Numbered from the stretch's first letter, positions 46,000 to 55,480 are shown. The stretch is DNA of 64,000 bases from Alteromonadaceae bacterium (GCA_013373625.1 JABXHM010000026.1:23345-87344); one strand, 5' to 3'. Numbers and translations: made by a program. The notes: a model not told the origin generated them from the sequence alone.

Positions 46000-47767
46000 C
46001 AGTCGTTCTCTCTATTACCTGTGTCGCACTAATTTGGCGGTCATCTGGCGCAATGTTTAACAACTGCAATGCGCCGCCCATAATTTCTGAAAATACAGGG
46101 GCGGCGGTATCACCGGCATGATATAAATCACCACCGGGTTCGTTGATTAACACAACAGTGACAACCTGAGGGTCATTCAGAGGCGCTATACCAGCAAATA
46201 TATTGACATACTCTTCACCATAGCCACCCGCCACCGCTTTACGGCTGGTACCTGTTTTTCCGGCTACCCTGTAACCTGGAATACGTGCTTTTAAACCTGA
46301 GCCACCTTCCTGAGTGACGGTTTCCATCATGGTCATAATAGCGCGCGCATTTTTTTCGCTGATGACCCGTTCTTCTCCGGGTTTATAAGCACTGGAGTCT
46401 GACATTTTGACTATATTGAGAGGGCGTTTTACGCCACCTGAGGCAATGGTGGCATACATGCGCGCAAGCTGGGCAGTGGTGACTGAAATGCCATACCCAA
46501 ATGAAAGCGTAGCCAGTTCAAATTCTGACCAGCGACTACGTTCATGAAATATACCGCTGCTCTCACCCGGCATATTGATACCTGTGTCCGACATCAGGCC
46601 CATGTTGTAATAGGTATCTAACAGAAATTGCTTGGGTACAGATAACGCTAATTTTGACGTTCCCATATTACTGGAGTGCTGAATAATGCCTGCCAGGCTA
46701 AGCTCACCATAATTGCGGAAATCTTTAACCAAACTGCCGCCCAGACGCATCCAGCCGGGCGAAGTATCAATAATGTCCCCCACTTCAACTGAACCAAACT
46801 CCAGCGCACTCAGCACAGCCATGGGTTTCAGGGAGCTACCAGGCTCGAATGCATCAGTAATTACGCGGTTACGCATACGGCGTGGAGAAATATCGTTTCG
46901 ATCGTTCGGATTAAACGACGGCGCGTTTACCATTGCCAGAATATCGCCACTTTTCACATCCAGCACAATGGCCGACGCTGAACTGGACTGATAATACAGC
47001 ATCGCCTCTTTAATCTGACGATAGGCCAGCGCCTGGATTCGTTGATCAATGGTCAGGGTTAAATTGCCCGCGGCTTCACCATCTTTGGTCTCCAGCACTT
47101 CGACTTGACGCCCTTTGGCATCGCGGCGTATTTTGCGCGTTCCCGGCTTACCGGTTAGCCAGTCATCGTATAATCGCTCCAGCCCCTCAATGCCCTGATC
47201 GTCAACATTGGTAATACCGATAAGCTGCGCAGCGACTTCACCCGTTGGGTAGTAGCGACGTGATTCCTTGCGCAAAAACACGCCAGGAATATCAAGTTTT
47301 TCAACGTAGTCAGCCATCGCGGGTGACACCTGGCGCTGCAGATAAACAAACCTGCGCCCGGGGTTTTGCACCTTGCTCATCAGCTCGTCAACGTCCTGAC
47401 CAATGACTTCTGACAATGCCAGCCAACGGCGTGCCTGGCTTAAGCCGTTTTGTTCGTGAATAATTTTAGGATCTGCCCAAATAGCTCGTACCGGCACGCT
47501 GACGGCCAGTTCAACGCCATTGCGGTCGGTAATAAGCCCTCTGTAGGTTGGCGTATTACGGGTTCGCAACGTGCGACTATCGCCTTGTTCGATTAACGCA
47601 TCTGGCGCAATGACCTGAATAAAAGCCGTTCTTAGGGTAAGCACAACAAATACCAGTACAATGATGCCCAGTACTACAAAGAAGCGCCATTGCATAGGGC
47701 CTGGACGGTTATTCATTTTCGCCCCGGCGCCTTGCGTTTTGCTTGATTTTGCTGCCATGGTGGTCAT
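45989..47767 (-). CDS. ftsI: Septal transpeptidase FtsI (PBP3)
   Basis: FtsI cross-links septal peptidoglycan. The 592-residue protein has one membrane segment (about residues 28-48), a pedestal domain, and the transpeptidase motifs S-x-x-K in EPGSSLKPM, SSN in IQHSSNMGTSKL and KTGT in RVAGKTGTSRKA. It overlaps ftsL by four bases and is class B, without a glycosyltransferase domain. Confidence 0.98.
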   Translation of the reverse strand: MTTMAAKSSKTQGAGAKMNNRPGPMQWRFFVVLGIIVLVFVVLTLRTAFIQVIAPDALIEQGDSRTLRTRNTPTYRGLITDRNGVELAVSVPVRAIWADPKIIHEQNGLSQARRWLALSEVIGQDVDELMSKVQNPGRRFVYLQRQVSPAMADYVEKLDIPGVFLRKESRRYYPTGEVAAQLIGITNVDDQGIEGLERLYDDWLTGKPGTRKIRRDAKGRQVEVLETKDGEAAGNLTLTIDQRIQALAYRQIKEAMLYYQSSSASAIVLDVKSGDILAMVNAPSFNPNDRNDISPRRMRNRVITDAFEPGSSLKPMAVLSALEFGSVEVGDIIDTSPGWMRLGGSLVKDFRNYGELSLAGIIQHSSNMGTSKLALSVPKQFLLDTYYNMGLMSDTGINMPGESSGIFHERSRWSEFELATLSFGYGISVTTAQLARMYATIASGGVKRPLNIVKMSDSSAYKPGEERVISEKNARAIMTMMETVTQEGGSGLKARIPGYRVAGKTGTSRKAVAGGYGEEYVNIFAGIAPLNDPQVVTVVLINEPGGDLYHAGDTAAPVFSEIMGGALQLLNIAPDDRQISATQVIERTTDGG

Positions 47768-48084
47768 TTTATGCGCACCACCACTTCATCATTGACACCA
47801 GGTCGATGCATATCCAGCTCTTTTTTGACCATGGCTTCAATACGATTATGTTCAGTGAGCGCACGCTGCTCGAGCACCAGATTACGCCACTCAATATCGA
47901 GCTGATCTTTCTCGCGCATGAGCTGTTCCAGCGCGATATTCTGCTGTCGGTTATGGTGGGTACCGAGGATAACAGCCAACGCACTGGCGATAACCGCTAT
48001 AAACAATAAAACCCGCAGCTTGTGGCGGGTCAGATCGGTAACCAGAATGAGCAATAAATTAAAATTCGTGGTCGAGCCAGTCAT
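47764..48084 (-). CDS. ftsL: Cell division protein FtsL
   Basis: FtsL is a short bitopic protein that forms the FtsQLB complex. The 106-residue protein has a cytoplasmic N-terminus, a membrane segment at about residues 24-42 and a periplasmic coiled coil ([20 protein letters not shown]). It ends in a short basic tail. Four-base overlaps link it to rsmH and ftsI. Confidence 0.93.
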   Translation of the reverse strand: MTGSTTNFNLLLILVTDLTRHKLRVLLFIAVIASALAVILGTHHNRQQNIALEQLMREKDQLDIEWRNLVLEQRALTEHNRIEAMVKKELDMHRPGVNDEVVVRIK

Positions 48085-49016
48085 CGTTTTTCTGCCACCC
48101 TGAGTACCGCGCTTCGGGATCGCACATTTTGTTTCAGTTCTTCATCACCCGCCTTAATTGCTCTGCCGATTAAAGTGAGAACTTTATCCTGGTCGATTTG
48201 CGCTTGGGTAACCGGAAATCCCGGCGGGTAATTTTTGCCCTTACTTTGCTCTTTCATGAAGCGTTTCACCAGGCGATCTTCGAGAGAATGAAAAGAGATA
48301 ATCGCCATACGGCCACCGGTGCGCAGAATGCTGGTCGCTGCTTTTAAGCCAACCCGCAGTTGCTCTAACTCTGCATTGATGTAAATTCGGATACCCTGGA
48401 AAGTGCGGGTTGCCGGGTGCTTGTACTTATCTTTTACCGGTACTGCCTGGTCGATAATATCTACCAGTTCACTGGTGCGGGTAAGCGGTTGATTCTGGCG
48501 GTATTCAGCAATGGCATGGGCAATGCGTTTACCGAATTTTTCTTCACCAAATTCCTTAATGACCTGAGTAATGTCCTGCTCTTCAGCATTGGCCAGCCAT
48601 TCAGCCGCACTTTGACCACGGGATGTATCCATGCGCATATCCAGTGGTCCGTCGCGTAAAAAGCTAAAACCACGTTCTGCATCATCAAGTTGTGGTGACG
48701 ACACGCCGAGATCCATCAGCACCCCGTCAATCTGGCCGCTTAGCCCCATTCTCTCAATAACGTCTTGCATGTCACCAAAAGCAGAATGAACAATTTGAAA
48801 ACGTGAGTCGTCAGCAAAGCGTTGCGCAGACTCTATTGCCTGAGGATCACGGTCGAATGCAATTAGGCGACCCTTTTCACCCAGTGCAGCGAGAATTTCG
48901 CCTGAATGACCGCCGCGCCCGAAGGTCGCGTCGATATATATACCATCAGGTTTAATTGCCAAACCTTCGAGGCATTCATTAAGCAGCACAGACGTATGCA
49001 CAAATGCCTCACTCAT
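48081..49016 (-). CDS. rsmH: 16S rRNA (cytosine-1402-N4)-methyltransferase RsmH
   Basis: RsmH (MraW) methylates C1402 of 16S rRNA at the decoding centre. The 311-residue protein starts [13 protein letters not shown], has the SAM-binding [34 protein letters not shown], and the C-terminal [13 protein letters not shown]. It overlaps mraZ by four bases. Confidence 0.97.
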   Translation of the reverse strand: MSEAFVHTSVLLNECLEGLAIKPDGIYIDATFGRGGHSGEILAALGEKGRLIAFDRDPQAIESAQRFADDSRFQIVHSAFGDMQDVIERMGLSGQIDGVLMDLGVSSPQLDDAERGFSFLRDGPLDMRMDTSRGQSAAEWLANAEEQDITQVIKEFGEEKFGKRIAHAIAEYRQNQPLTRTSELVDIIDQAVPVKDKYKHPATRTFQGIRIYINAELEQLRVGLKAATSILRTGGRMAIISFHSLEDRLVKRFMKEQSKGKNYPPGFPVTQAQIDQDKVLTLIGRAIKAGDEELKQNVRSRSAVLRVAEKR

Positions 49017-49471
49017 AATACGAAGTCCTGTAATCGTTCGGTCAATTCAAAACCGCCACTTCGTTCTGTTTCCATATCTTCATCAATTTGACGTGCCCAG
49101 ATTTCAGCATCCCAAATCTCAAATCGGGTAAGCTGGCCAACGAGCATGACTTCTTTATCTAATTTGGCATGATTGCGCAGAGGAACCGGAATAAGAACGC
49201 GACCGCTCTTATCAATTTCGCAGTCTGTAGCGTAACCGAGCAGCAATCTTAACTTGCGCCGCTCTTGTTCGATGGTGCTGGAAAACCGACTGAGTTTTAA
49301 TTCAATCTCTTCCCATTCGGGAAGCGGGTAAAGCAGCAAACAGCTTTGTTTAGTATCTATCGTACAGATCAGTTGTCCGGCACAATCATCCAGAAGGGGC
49401 TGCCGATGCTTAGTCGGAATAGCCAGTCTCCCTTTAGAATCCAGATTGATTGCGTTAGCGCCGCGGAACAT
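49013..49471 (-). CDS. mraZ: Transcriptional regulator MraZ
   Basis: MraZ is an AbrB/SpoVT-fold DNA-binding ring that represses the dcw cluster by binding repeated TGGG-type sites before itself. The 152-residue protein has two copies of the domain, [22 protein letters not shown] and [21 protein letters not shown]. The repeats it should bind lie just upstream (49545-49571). It is the first gene of the cluster. Confidence 0.97.
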   Translation of the reverse strand: MFRGANAINLDSKGRLAIPTKHRQPLLDDCAGQLICTIDTKQSCLLLYPLPEWEEIELKLSRFSSTIEQERRKLRLLLGYATDCEIDKSGRVLIPVPLRNHAKLDKEVMLVGQLTRFEIWDAEIWARQIDEDMETERSGGFELTERLQDFVL

Positions 49472-49544
49472 TCCCCTAGCCTTCTGTATTTTGATCTTAT
49501 TATTCGTGTTTTATGAGATCTGAACTGCAAAACGTTGATAGTTT

Positions 49545-49571
49545 GATCCACTATTTACCACTTTTACCCAC
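49545..49571 (-). promoter_or_regulatory. MraZ-type operator: three direct repeats at 10-base spacing
   Basis: On the minus strand GTGGG, GTGGT and GTGGA begin at 49570, 49560 and 49550, exactly ten bases apart, in the order AGTGGGTAAA, AGTGGTAAAT, AGTGGATCAA. A further GTGGG lies 31 bases upstream (49601-49597), in the promoter spacer and nearly in phase. This matches the three-repeat box reported for MraZ. Confidence 0.8.
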
Positions 49572-49577
49572 TTTTCA

Positions 49578-49607
49578 CAGTTTAGGTACCTTTCCTTCCC
49601 ACTGTCA
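49578..49607 (-). promoter_or_regulatory. Putative mraZ (dcw) promoter
   Basis: A consensus TTGACA (49607-49602) is followed after 18 bases by TAAACT (49583-49578), a 4/6 match to the -10. Transcription would start just before the repeat operator, leaving a leader of about 100 bases before mraZ. Confidence 0.6.
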
Positions 49608-49785
49608 AGCTAAAATAGCCATACGTACGCTGAGTCGCAGCGTCGCTAATAGCAGACTATCCGGGCATTTAGTCGAAGTGACTGATTACTTGAAGGAAAA
49701 TAACAGGTTTAAACAAAACAGGAGCACGCATAGATTAAAAGTATTGGAGCTTAATTCATTTAGTTCTAAAAAAGTTCTCTGCGGA

Positions 49786-51237
49786 TCAGCGGCGGGGTTG
49801 ATAATCGCGCATATCCAGACAACGCGAGATGGAAGGAATATTATCTTCACTGTGATGATTCACATAAAGCAAAGTGGTATCGCCTGTTCTGGCTACTAAG
49901 TCGAGCATCGCCAGCACTTTATGTCGGTTGATGTCATCCAGCCCATTACAAGGCTCATCTAAAATAAGCAGGCTCGGGTGCTTCACCATGGCTCGGGCAA
50001 TTAACAATAACCGTTGATCTCCGTATGACAATGACTGAAAGGTAGTATGGACATGTTCACCTAACGCTATGGTTTCCAGCCACTGCATGGCCAGTTTACG
50101 TTGTTGTTCTGTGGGCGATTGATACAATCCAATGCTGTCATAAAAACCGGAGCACACCACATCAAGCGCCGAGCAATTGACCCGATATTGCAGGTGGAAG
50201 CTGTTCGACACAATACCAAGGTACTGCTTTATTTGCCAAATGCTCTCACCATTGCCACGTTGAAAACCAAACACGTTAAGGTCGTTGCTGTAACACAATG
50301 GGTTGTCGCCGGTGATGAGCGTTAACAGGCAAGTTTTGCCTGAGCCATTGGGACCAATTATTTGCCAGTGCTCGCCGGGGTTAATCGTCCAGTCGAGCGC
50401 TTCAAACACGATATTGTCGCCCCAGGCGACCTTTCCGTTGCGTAACTTCACTAACGGTGCATGCGGATCTGCCAGCGTGGGGGCGCATCTGCTTACATCT
50501 TTCTCAGGCAATGACGTTACACTTTGCTGAATATGTAGCATTTGTTGTAGCGGCTGAAGTGCCTCTTGATTAAGTTGCTCAGCATGTACCTGCCAGGCCA
50601 GTTTACCTGCTTGCACAAACAACAACCGCTGTGCCCAGCAGGGTATCTCGCTCTGTCGATTAACCACCATTATTATGGTGCAGTCCTGCCTGATATCATT
50701 AAGTAAGGCAGAAAAGGTTTCTGCGGTTTGCGCATCGAGGCCGTCAAAGGGTTCATCGAGCACCAGCCAGTCTGGCTTTCGCAATAGCTGCCGGACCAGC
50801 AGCACCTTGCGTGTTTCGCCACTGGACAGGGCAATAAAGTCTCGTTCCAATAACCTATGTATGCCAAACATTTTGCTGAGTCTGTTGAGTTCGCTCACTT
50901 GCCGGTCAGATGGTGCGGCAGTGTCCTGGAAAATGATGTCGCGAGCACTGCTTGGCGTTGGCAGCACATCCAGTATATCGGCATCATCTTTACTGCGCTC
51001 TGCGGCAACGATAGCCTGTTGTTGCGCTATACTCACCCAGCCAACAGTCCCCTCAATCAGACGTTCACCATGTTGCACTTTACCCTGCCCGGCCAGCACG
51101 GCTGCCAGTACAGACTTGCCGCTGCCATTAAGACCGGTAATAACGGTGTGCTGCCCGGTTTCAAGACACAATGGTGCAATGTCTGCGGTTAACGAATCTG
51201 TCAGTTTTACAGCAAGGTTAGTTAACGTAATTGTCAT
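49786..51237 (-). CDS. modF: ModF-like protein with two ABC ATPase domains
   Basis: The 483-residue protein has two ABC cassettes in one chain, with no membrane segments. Domain one has Walker A GLNGSGKS (about residues 35-42), signature LSSGETRK and Walker B LVLDEPFDGLD. Domain two has GPNGSGKT (about residues 295-302), LSYGDQR and LLILDEPCNGLDD. This arrangement and the WQIIGPNGSGKTCLL region match ModF (PhrA) of E. coli, placed next to molybdate transport genes there. No modABC genes are here, and the function of ModF remains poorly defined. Confidence 0.85.
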   Translation of the reverse strand: MTITLTNLAVKLTDSLTADIAPLCLETGQHTVITGLNGSGKSVLAAVLAGQGKVQHGERLIEGTVGWVSIAQQQAIVAAERSKDDADILDVLPTPSSARDIIFQDTAAPSDRQVSELNRLSKMFGIHRLLERDFIALSSGETRKVLLVRQLLRKPDWLVLDEPFDGLDAQTAETFSALLNDIRQDCTIIMVVNRQSEIPCWAQRLLFVQAGKLAWQVHAEQLNQEALQPLQQMLHIQQSVTSLPEKDVSRCAPTLADPHAPLVKLRNGKVAWGDNIVFEALDWTINPGEHWQIIGPNGSGKTCLLTLITGDNPLCYSNDLNVFGFQRGNGESIWQIKQYLGIVSNSFHLQYRVNCSALDVVCSGFYDSIGLYQSPTEQQRKLAMQWLETIALGEHVHTTFQSLSYGDQRLLLIARAMVKHPSLLILDEPCNGLDDINRHKVLAMLDLVARTGDTTLLYVNHHSEDNIPSISRCLDMRDYQPRR

Positions 51238-51308
51238 CAGCAGCAGAAAACGTAGTGGGAATAAAGGGTGGGCGGGCGCCCACCACTATAGGGACTGAAG
51301 CTCTCGAA

Positions 51309-52073
51309 TTATTGCGCAGGCGCTTGTTCAGATTGTTCAGCGGGTGCAGGCTCCATCTGCATAGATTTGATTGGGTTATCAGATTTATTTGATAACTCAA
51401 TTAACCGGTTCAATTGACCTAAAGACATCATCAGTGCATAGATAGCGCCCATAAAACCAGCTTTATGCAACTCTAATACTTGCTCATCGGACAGTTCGAA
51501 CAGTTTCTTCTCATTAATGGTCATGATGCCACCCACGTTGCGGCCTTCACCATTTGCGTATTGCAGACGTATTTGCATAGCTTCGAGTAATTCCAGCTCT
51601 ACCACTTTAGCGACAAATTTTTGTGTCAGCATTTCACTGTTAGCCAAATCGCCTAACAATCTTTGACGATTATTCAAAAACTCAGTGGGCTCCCCTTCAG
51701 CAGTAAACAGAGCCTGGCCTTCGTCTTTCAGTAAATCACTGTTTTCGTCCACATATACGCCAAGTTTTTCACCATCAGGACGGACATCAAACGGGTAACG
51801 CACAATGTTCATAGGTACATGTGAGGCATCCCACTTGTCGCCTTGCAAGAACAGGTTTTTGCCTGGTTCCATACCCAACATCGCTACCACGTGGTGGTTG
51901 TTTGTTTTTGGATCCTGAATAATCACTAAAGGCATGGCACTGGCTAATTGGGCAAATTCGCGAATTGATGCGGCTGCCAGGTGCGTATTTTTAGCGTATG
52001 GAAAAGCAGGATCTACCGCTACTTTAAGGTCTTTATGTTTATTCTTATCCAGCGGTACAAAGTTCATTGCCAT
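51309..52073 (-). CDS. SapC family protein
   Basis: The 254-residue protein resembles the SapC family (PF07277) often found in alteromonads and Caulobacter beside TonB receptors and tryptophan halogenase-like genes. Supporting segments are the opening FVPLDKNKHKDLKV, the central PMNIVRYPFDV and the phrase LFTAEGEPTEFL. There is no signal peptide and the C-terminus is a Pro/Ala/Gln-rich tail. The usual partners are absent here. The S-layer role implied by the name is not established for this group. A weak promoter (TTGAAT, 16 bases, TATTAA) can be read on the minus strand near 52170-52145. Confidence 0.85.
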   Translation of the reverse strand: MAMNFVPLDKNKHKDLKVAVDPAFPYAKNTHLAAASIREFAQLASAMPLVIIQDPKTNNHHVVAMLGMEPGKNLFLQGDKWDASHVPMNIVRYPFDVRPDGEKLGVYVDENSDLLKDEGQALFTAEGEPTEFLNNRQRLLGDLANSEMLTQKFVAKVVELELLEAMQIRLQYANGEGRNVGGIMTINEKKLFELSDEQVLELHKAGFMGAIYALMMSLGQLNRLIELSNKSDNPIKSMQMEPAPAEQSEQAPAQ

Positions 52074-52655
52074 AAGTACTATCTCAATTCAATTTTTTTT
52101 AAAATTTGGTCAGGCTTTTCATTACACCTTCACCAGTGTCATTATTTAATAGGGCTATGACAAGTAAATTCAAGGGGGCCACCAACAATCAATCACGATT
52201 TTAAGTCAGTCAGTTACCTGAGCCCATACATTTGCCAAGGGCAACCACAATATGAATACCCCGCCTAATGACCGCGCTTAGCGGTTACATGTCAATCAGC
52301 CGGCGGCCAGTATGGCGCATTTAATCACCGTCGTCCAGCCATGTCCGGTCAATCTCAACCTACCATACAAAGGGGTCACAAACCGATACTAACAACACAC
52401 GAAAGCTGCTTAGGGTTAGCTGACATAACGCCCTAACGCCGAACCGTTCTCGCTCAAACCAGAGCCGGTTACAAAGTATATCTGATGACAACTACACATA
52501 CGCTGAAATGACATGTTCGGGCGTTTTCAGCGCGTGAGTAAAAAGTAAAATCGTGATAGGTTTTAGGTTATGGATTACCAAAGCACACGCCAAAGTCAGT
52601 CTGATTTGCAGCTATGGCACTCAATAACAGATAATAAACAACAGGGAATAACAGT
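52074..52655. other. Intergenic region, about 580 bases, no gene seen
   Basis: No reading frame with coding character is present. The only structures are an inverted repeat CGCTGAAA (52501-52508) and TTTCAGCG (52525-52532) around a 16-base loop, and small repeats near 52200. It probably holds promoters for the SapC gene on the left and the dipeptidase on the right. Confidence 0.6.
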
Positions 52656-53867
52656 ATGAAATACCCTCTTTTTATGGGCACTTTAACCGCGCTAGCCCTT
52701 CTTAGCGGTTGTCAGTCTACTTCATCACAATCGACACCACCCAAAGGCCTTACCGTAGCGCAGGATATTGCTCAGCGTTATATTATTGTGGATGGTCATA
52801 TAGACGTACCTTACCGCGTCCATAACAAATGGGTTGACGTCACAGAAGCAACTGAAGATGGCGATTTTGATTATCCCCGCGCTGTAACAGGTGGCTTGAA
52901 CGCACCGTTTATGTCGGTCTATGTGCCGGCCAGTTTAGACAACTCTGCCGAGTCTACTCAGCTCGCGCATACACTGATTGACTCTCTGGAGGCGATTGTC
53001 GCGCGTGCGCCTGATAAGTTTGCCATTGCTAAAAGCCCCGCAGATGTGCGTAATCAGTTTGCGGCAGGCTTAATTTCTCTTCCCATGGGAATGGAAAACG
53101 GCTCTCCCATACAGGGTGATTTGGAAAACCTGAAAATATTCTTTGAGCGGGGCATTCGTTATATTACGCTGGCGCACTCGCGAGCCAATCATATTAGCGA
53201 CTCCTCTTACGATATTCGCCGCAAATGGAACGGCTTAAGTGATTTTGGTAAAGAGCTGGTTACCGAAATGAATAACATCGGTATGTTAATCGATATTTCC
53301 CATGTATCGGACGATGCTTTTTATCAGGTTATCGAGCTAACCAATACGCCGGTTATCGCTTCGCATTCCTCATTACGCACCTTTACTCCCGGGTTTGAGC
53401 GCAACATGACCGACGACATGTTGACTAAGCTGGGTAAAAACGGCGGCGTGATTATGATTAACTTTGGTTCAGGTTTTGTTACCAGGGAAGCCCGTATGTG
53501 GAGTGACAACCGCACTAAACAGCGTAACGCTGTCATTAAAGAATTTGGTGAAGATAGCGATGAGGTGGCAAATTTTGCCGAAACTTACAGCCGCGAAAAC
53601 CCTTACCCGTATTCAACCCTGGCAGATGTGCTTGACCATATTGACCATGTTGTCGGGCTAGTGGGTATTGATCACGTGGGAATAGGCTCAGACTACGACG
53701 GTGTGGGTGACTCACTGCCAATTGGCTTAAAAGATGTATCTTCCTACCCATCTTTGGTTCAAGGCTTGTTAGACCGGGGCTACGATGAAGCCAGCATTGC
53801 CAAACTACTGGGTGAAAACCTCTTGCGGGTATGGTCTGAGGTAGAAGCGTACGCGGCTTCTCACTGA
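52656..53867 (+). CDS. Membrane dipeptidase (peptidase M19), lipoprotein
   Basis: The 403-residue protein belongs to the renal dipeptidase family, zinc enzymes that cleave dipeptides, often with a D-residue. It has a lipoprotein signal with a lipobox LSGC (Cys19), so it should be tethered in the periplasm. Metal-site segments are VDGHIDVPYRVH near residue 45, GMENGSPI, LIDISHVSDDAF, ASHSSLRTF and the C-terminal VGIDHVGIGSDYDG. GGGA lies nine bases before the ATG. It is a monocistronic gene; a role in peptidoglycan peptide salvage is inference. Confidence 0.92.
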   Translation: MKYPLFMGTLTALALLSGCQSTSSQSTPPKGLTVAQDIAQRYIIVDGHIDVPYRVHNKWVDVTEATEDGDFDYPRAVTGGLNAPFMSVYVPASLDNSAESTQLAHTLIDSLEAIVARAPDKFAIAKSPADVRNQFAAGLISLPMGMENGSPIQGDLENLKIFFERGIRYITLAHSRANHISDSSYDIRRKWNGLSDFGKELVTEMNNIGMLIDISHVSDDAFYQVIELTNTPVIASHSSLRTFTPGFERNMTDDMLTKLGKNGGVIMINFGSGFVTREARMWSDNRTKQRNAVIKEFGEDSDEVANFAETYSRENPYPYSTLADVLDHIDHVVGLVGIDHVGIGSDYDGVGDSLPIGLKDVSSYPSLVQGLLDRGYDEASIAKLLGENLLRVWSEVEAYAASH

Positions 53868-53930
53868 AGTCGCTATCGAGCTCAATCAAGGAATAATTCG
53901 AGCGCTACGCCGAGGTCTGTCATGGCTTTA

Positions 53931-53968
53931 TTAAACGGCTTTTGAGTAAACATTCAAAAGACGTTTAA
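53931..53968 (+). terminator. Hairpin downstream of the dipeptidase gene
   Basis: Two 15-base arms (TTAAACGGCTTTTGA and TCAAAAGACGTTTAA, one mismatch) enclose an 8-base loop, 64 bases past the stop. No T-run follows, so termination would be weak or Rho-assisted. Confidence 0.4.
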
Positions 53969-54064
53969 TAATCGGCTTTTGCGCAGGGTATTTAATTACC
54001 TGCAGTCAACAGTAAACGGCAACAGGCTAATGGTAATAATGCCTTAAAAACTGCAAAGTCAGAA

Positions 54065-54098
54065 ACGCCCCAGAGTAAAACAGTCTGCTCTGGGGCGT
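54065..54098 (-). terminator. Terminator of the PEP-CTERM gene
   Basis: Eleven-base arms ACGCCCCAGAG and CTCTGGGGCGT enclose a 12-base loop. On the minus strand they are followed by TTTCTGACTTT, 24 bases after the PEP-CTERM stop. Confidence 0.65.
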
Positions 54099-54121
54099 CA
54101 GTATATAGCTTATCGAGGGAG

Positions 54122-54784
54122 TTAAACTGGCATTTTTAATTTACGGGCAAAAACTCTCACACCAATAACACTCAGAGCAAAAAGCGCCAGTGTTGACGGC
54201 TCAGGCACTTCGTTTACCAAATCTTCTATTGAACTGTCAGACACCGCTGATATCACAAAAGAAGCAGCGTCACTATTTCCGTCAACACTTTCTAATTGAC
54301 CATAGTAAACGTTGCCGTCTGACATTTGAGCATAAACCTGGCTACCAATTAGCTCATTTCCATAAACAGTTGGAGTCGCTACAGAGTCAACATCAAGCTC
54401 CCAGGAGAATACTTCCCCAAAACCGAAATCAGAAAAATTAATTTGCAAAAAGTCATTAAAATCGAGACCGCCAGCCTGATTTGTAATATTTGCTGTGGTA
54501 AATCCCGTGTCAATATTTCCGGAAAGTGGCGAAAAGTCTGGCCCGGTCGATCCAGAGCAGCCTGCTACGCTACCCGTGTCATAGCAATACGTTGCCAGGG
54601 GGCGCAAATCAAAAACAAACGATTCTAGCAGTATCCCATCCTCTGAATTATTTGAAACAGACCAGGGCTGCGAAAAAGTATCACCATCGATGGTAAAGCC
54701 AATATCAATTATAGCTGCATGAGAAAATCCACTCACTGCCAGGGCTATGCCCGCTATGAAACCTTTCATTTTTGTCTTTTTCAT
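54122..54784 (-). CDS. PEP-CTERM sorting domain protein
   Basis: This 220-residue protein has an N-terminal signal peptide (hydrophobic FIAGIALAVSGFSHA, cleavage after Ala at about 24) and a C-terminal PEP-CTERM signal: VPEPSTLALFALSVIGVRVF followed by ARKLK, the motif, membrane segment and basic tail recognised by exosortase. The mature part is Gly/Ser/Asp-rich with two Cys, suggesting a surface or matrix protein; its function is not evident. The gene is AT-richer than its neighbours. AGGAAAG lies five bases before the ATG. The exosortase must be elsewhere. Confidence 0.9.
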   Translation of the reverse strand: MKKTKMKGFIAGIALAVSGFSHAAIIDIGFTIDGDTFSQPWSVSNNSEDGILLESFVFDLRPLATYCYDTGSVAGCSGSTGPDFSPLSGNIDTGFTTANITNQAGGLDFNDFLQINFSDFGFGEVFSWELDVDSVATPTVYGNELIGSQVYAQMSDGNVYYGQLESVDGNSDAASFVISAVSDSSIEDLVNEVPEPSTLALFALSVIGVRVFARKLKMPV

Positions 54785-55004
54785 TTTGCTTTCCTAATTC
54801 TTTCGACCACTGCGAGATTAATGCTTACACGCTTGCGAACGTACATCACTCATTAAAAGCAATCTTTATACCAATAATAAAAACCATAATTAACAAAAGG
54901 TTAAGGATATCCAGCCATGCTAGTGAAAAAAATGTTAAAAATCCTGACACCAAACAGAACTCGAATATGGTAGCGGTCCAAACCGCTCAAAAGTAAGTTG
55001 TCAG

Positions 55005-55033
55005 TTCACTGTCGGGGCTGTTTACCGTATACT
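55005..55033 (+). promoter_or_regulatory. Putative promoter of the copper/silver efflux operon
   Basis: TTCACT (55005-55010) and TATACT (55028-55033) are 17 bases apart, 24 bases before the GTG at 55058. I see no CueR-like or CusR-like operator. Confidence 0.5.
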
Positions 55034-55057
55034 GATTGCGTAGAGAGTTTTTACTGA

Positions 55058-55480
55058 GTGAACCTGTTGTTGAAACAACTGTTTTGTTACGTCTTGTTAT
55101 GCATAGTAGTGCTGATGCCCCAGGCAGGGCAGACGGCCTCAATGGCAATGCAAACAAGCCAGCAATCGCAGTCAGTCCATGCATCAATGACCGATTGCAT
55201 GATGGACAATCAGCACGCAGCAACACAAAACGTTGGGGAAGTCACATATAACTGTTGTCAGGATAACGCCTCAGGCCACGCTACTTGTGCTGACACCCCC
55301 TGTGAGCAAACTGGCTGTCAGTGTGAACACAGCAGTTCGCAATTTAATGTTTACCTGCCTGAAGTCAATTCGACAAGCACCGCCCCAAGACAAAATCAAC
55401 TCATTCCCTCTGCTCAGACAATAGCCATAATTGGTCATAATACGTTGCTATTTCGTCCTCCGATATCGTCCGTCATTTAA
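55058..55480 (+). CDS. Secreted Cys/Met-rich small protein of the metal efflux operon
   Basis: The 140-residue protein has a hydrophobic N-terminal signal (LLLKQLFCYVLLCIVVLMPQ) and then a segment with many potential soft-metal ligands: MTDCMMDNQH, NCCQDN, and TPCEQTGCQCEHS. It is the first gene of the operon, 72 bases before the CusC-like gene, and starts with GTG. Small Cys/Met-rich secreted proteins in this position are common in copper efflux operons, some named CopL or DUF2946. Exact family and role are not certain; metal binding is inference from composition and context. Confidence 0.7.
   Translation: MNLLLKQLFCYVLLCIVVLMPQAGQTASMAMQTSQQSQSVHASMTDCMMDNQHAATQNVGEVTYNCCQDNASGHATCADTPCEQTGCQCEHSSSQFNVYLPEVNSTSTAPRQNQLIPSAQTIAIIGHNTLLFRPPISSVI

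Noticed and set aside
50675..51298. A 207-residue frame antisense to modF
   Set aside because: It mirrors a well-defined two-domain ABC protein and is Ser/Arg-rich in the way such shadows are.
52074..52655. Possible small RNA or hidden gene in the 580-base gap
   Set aside because: No promoter-terminator pair, tRNA-like fold or coding frame could be supported by eye; only an 8-bp inverted repeat was seen.
54972..54987. Small hairpin AGCGGT-CCAA-ACCGCT before the copper operon
   Set aside because: Only six base pairs and no T-run; too short to call a terminator or operator without other support.
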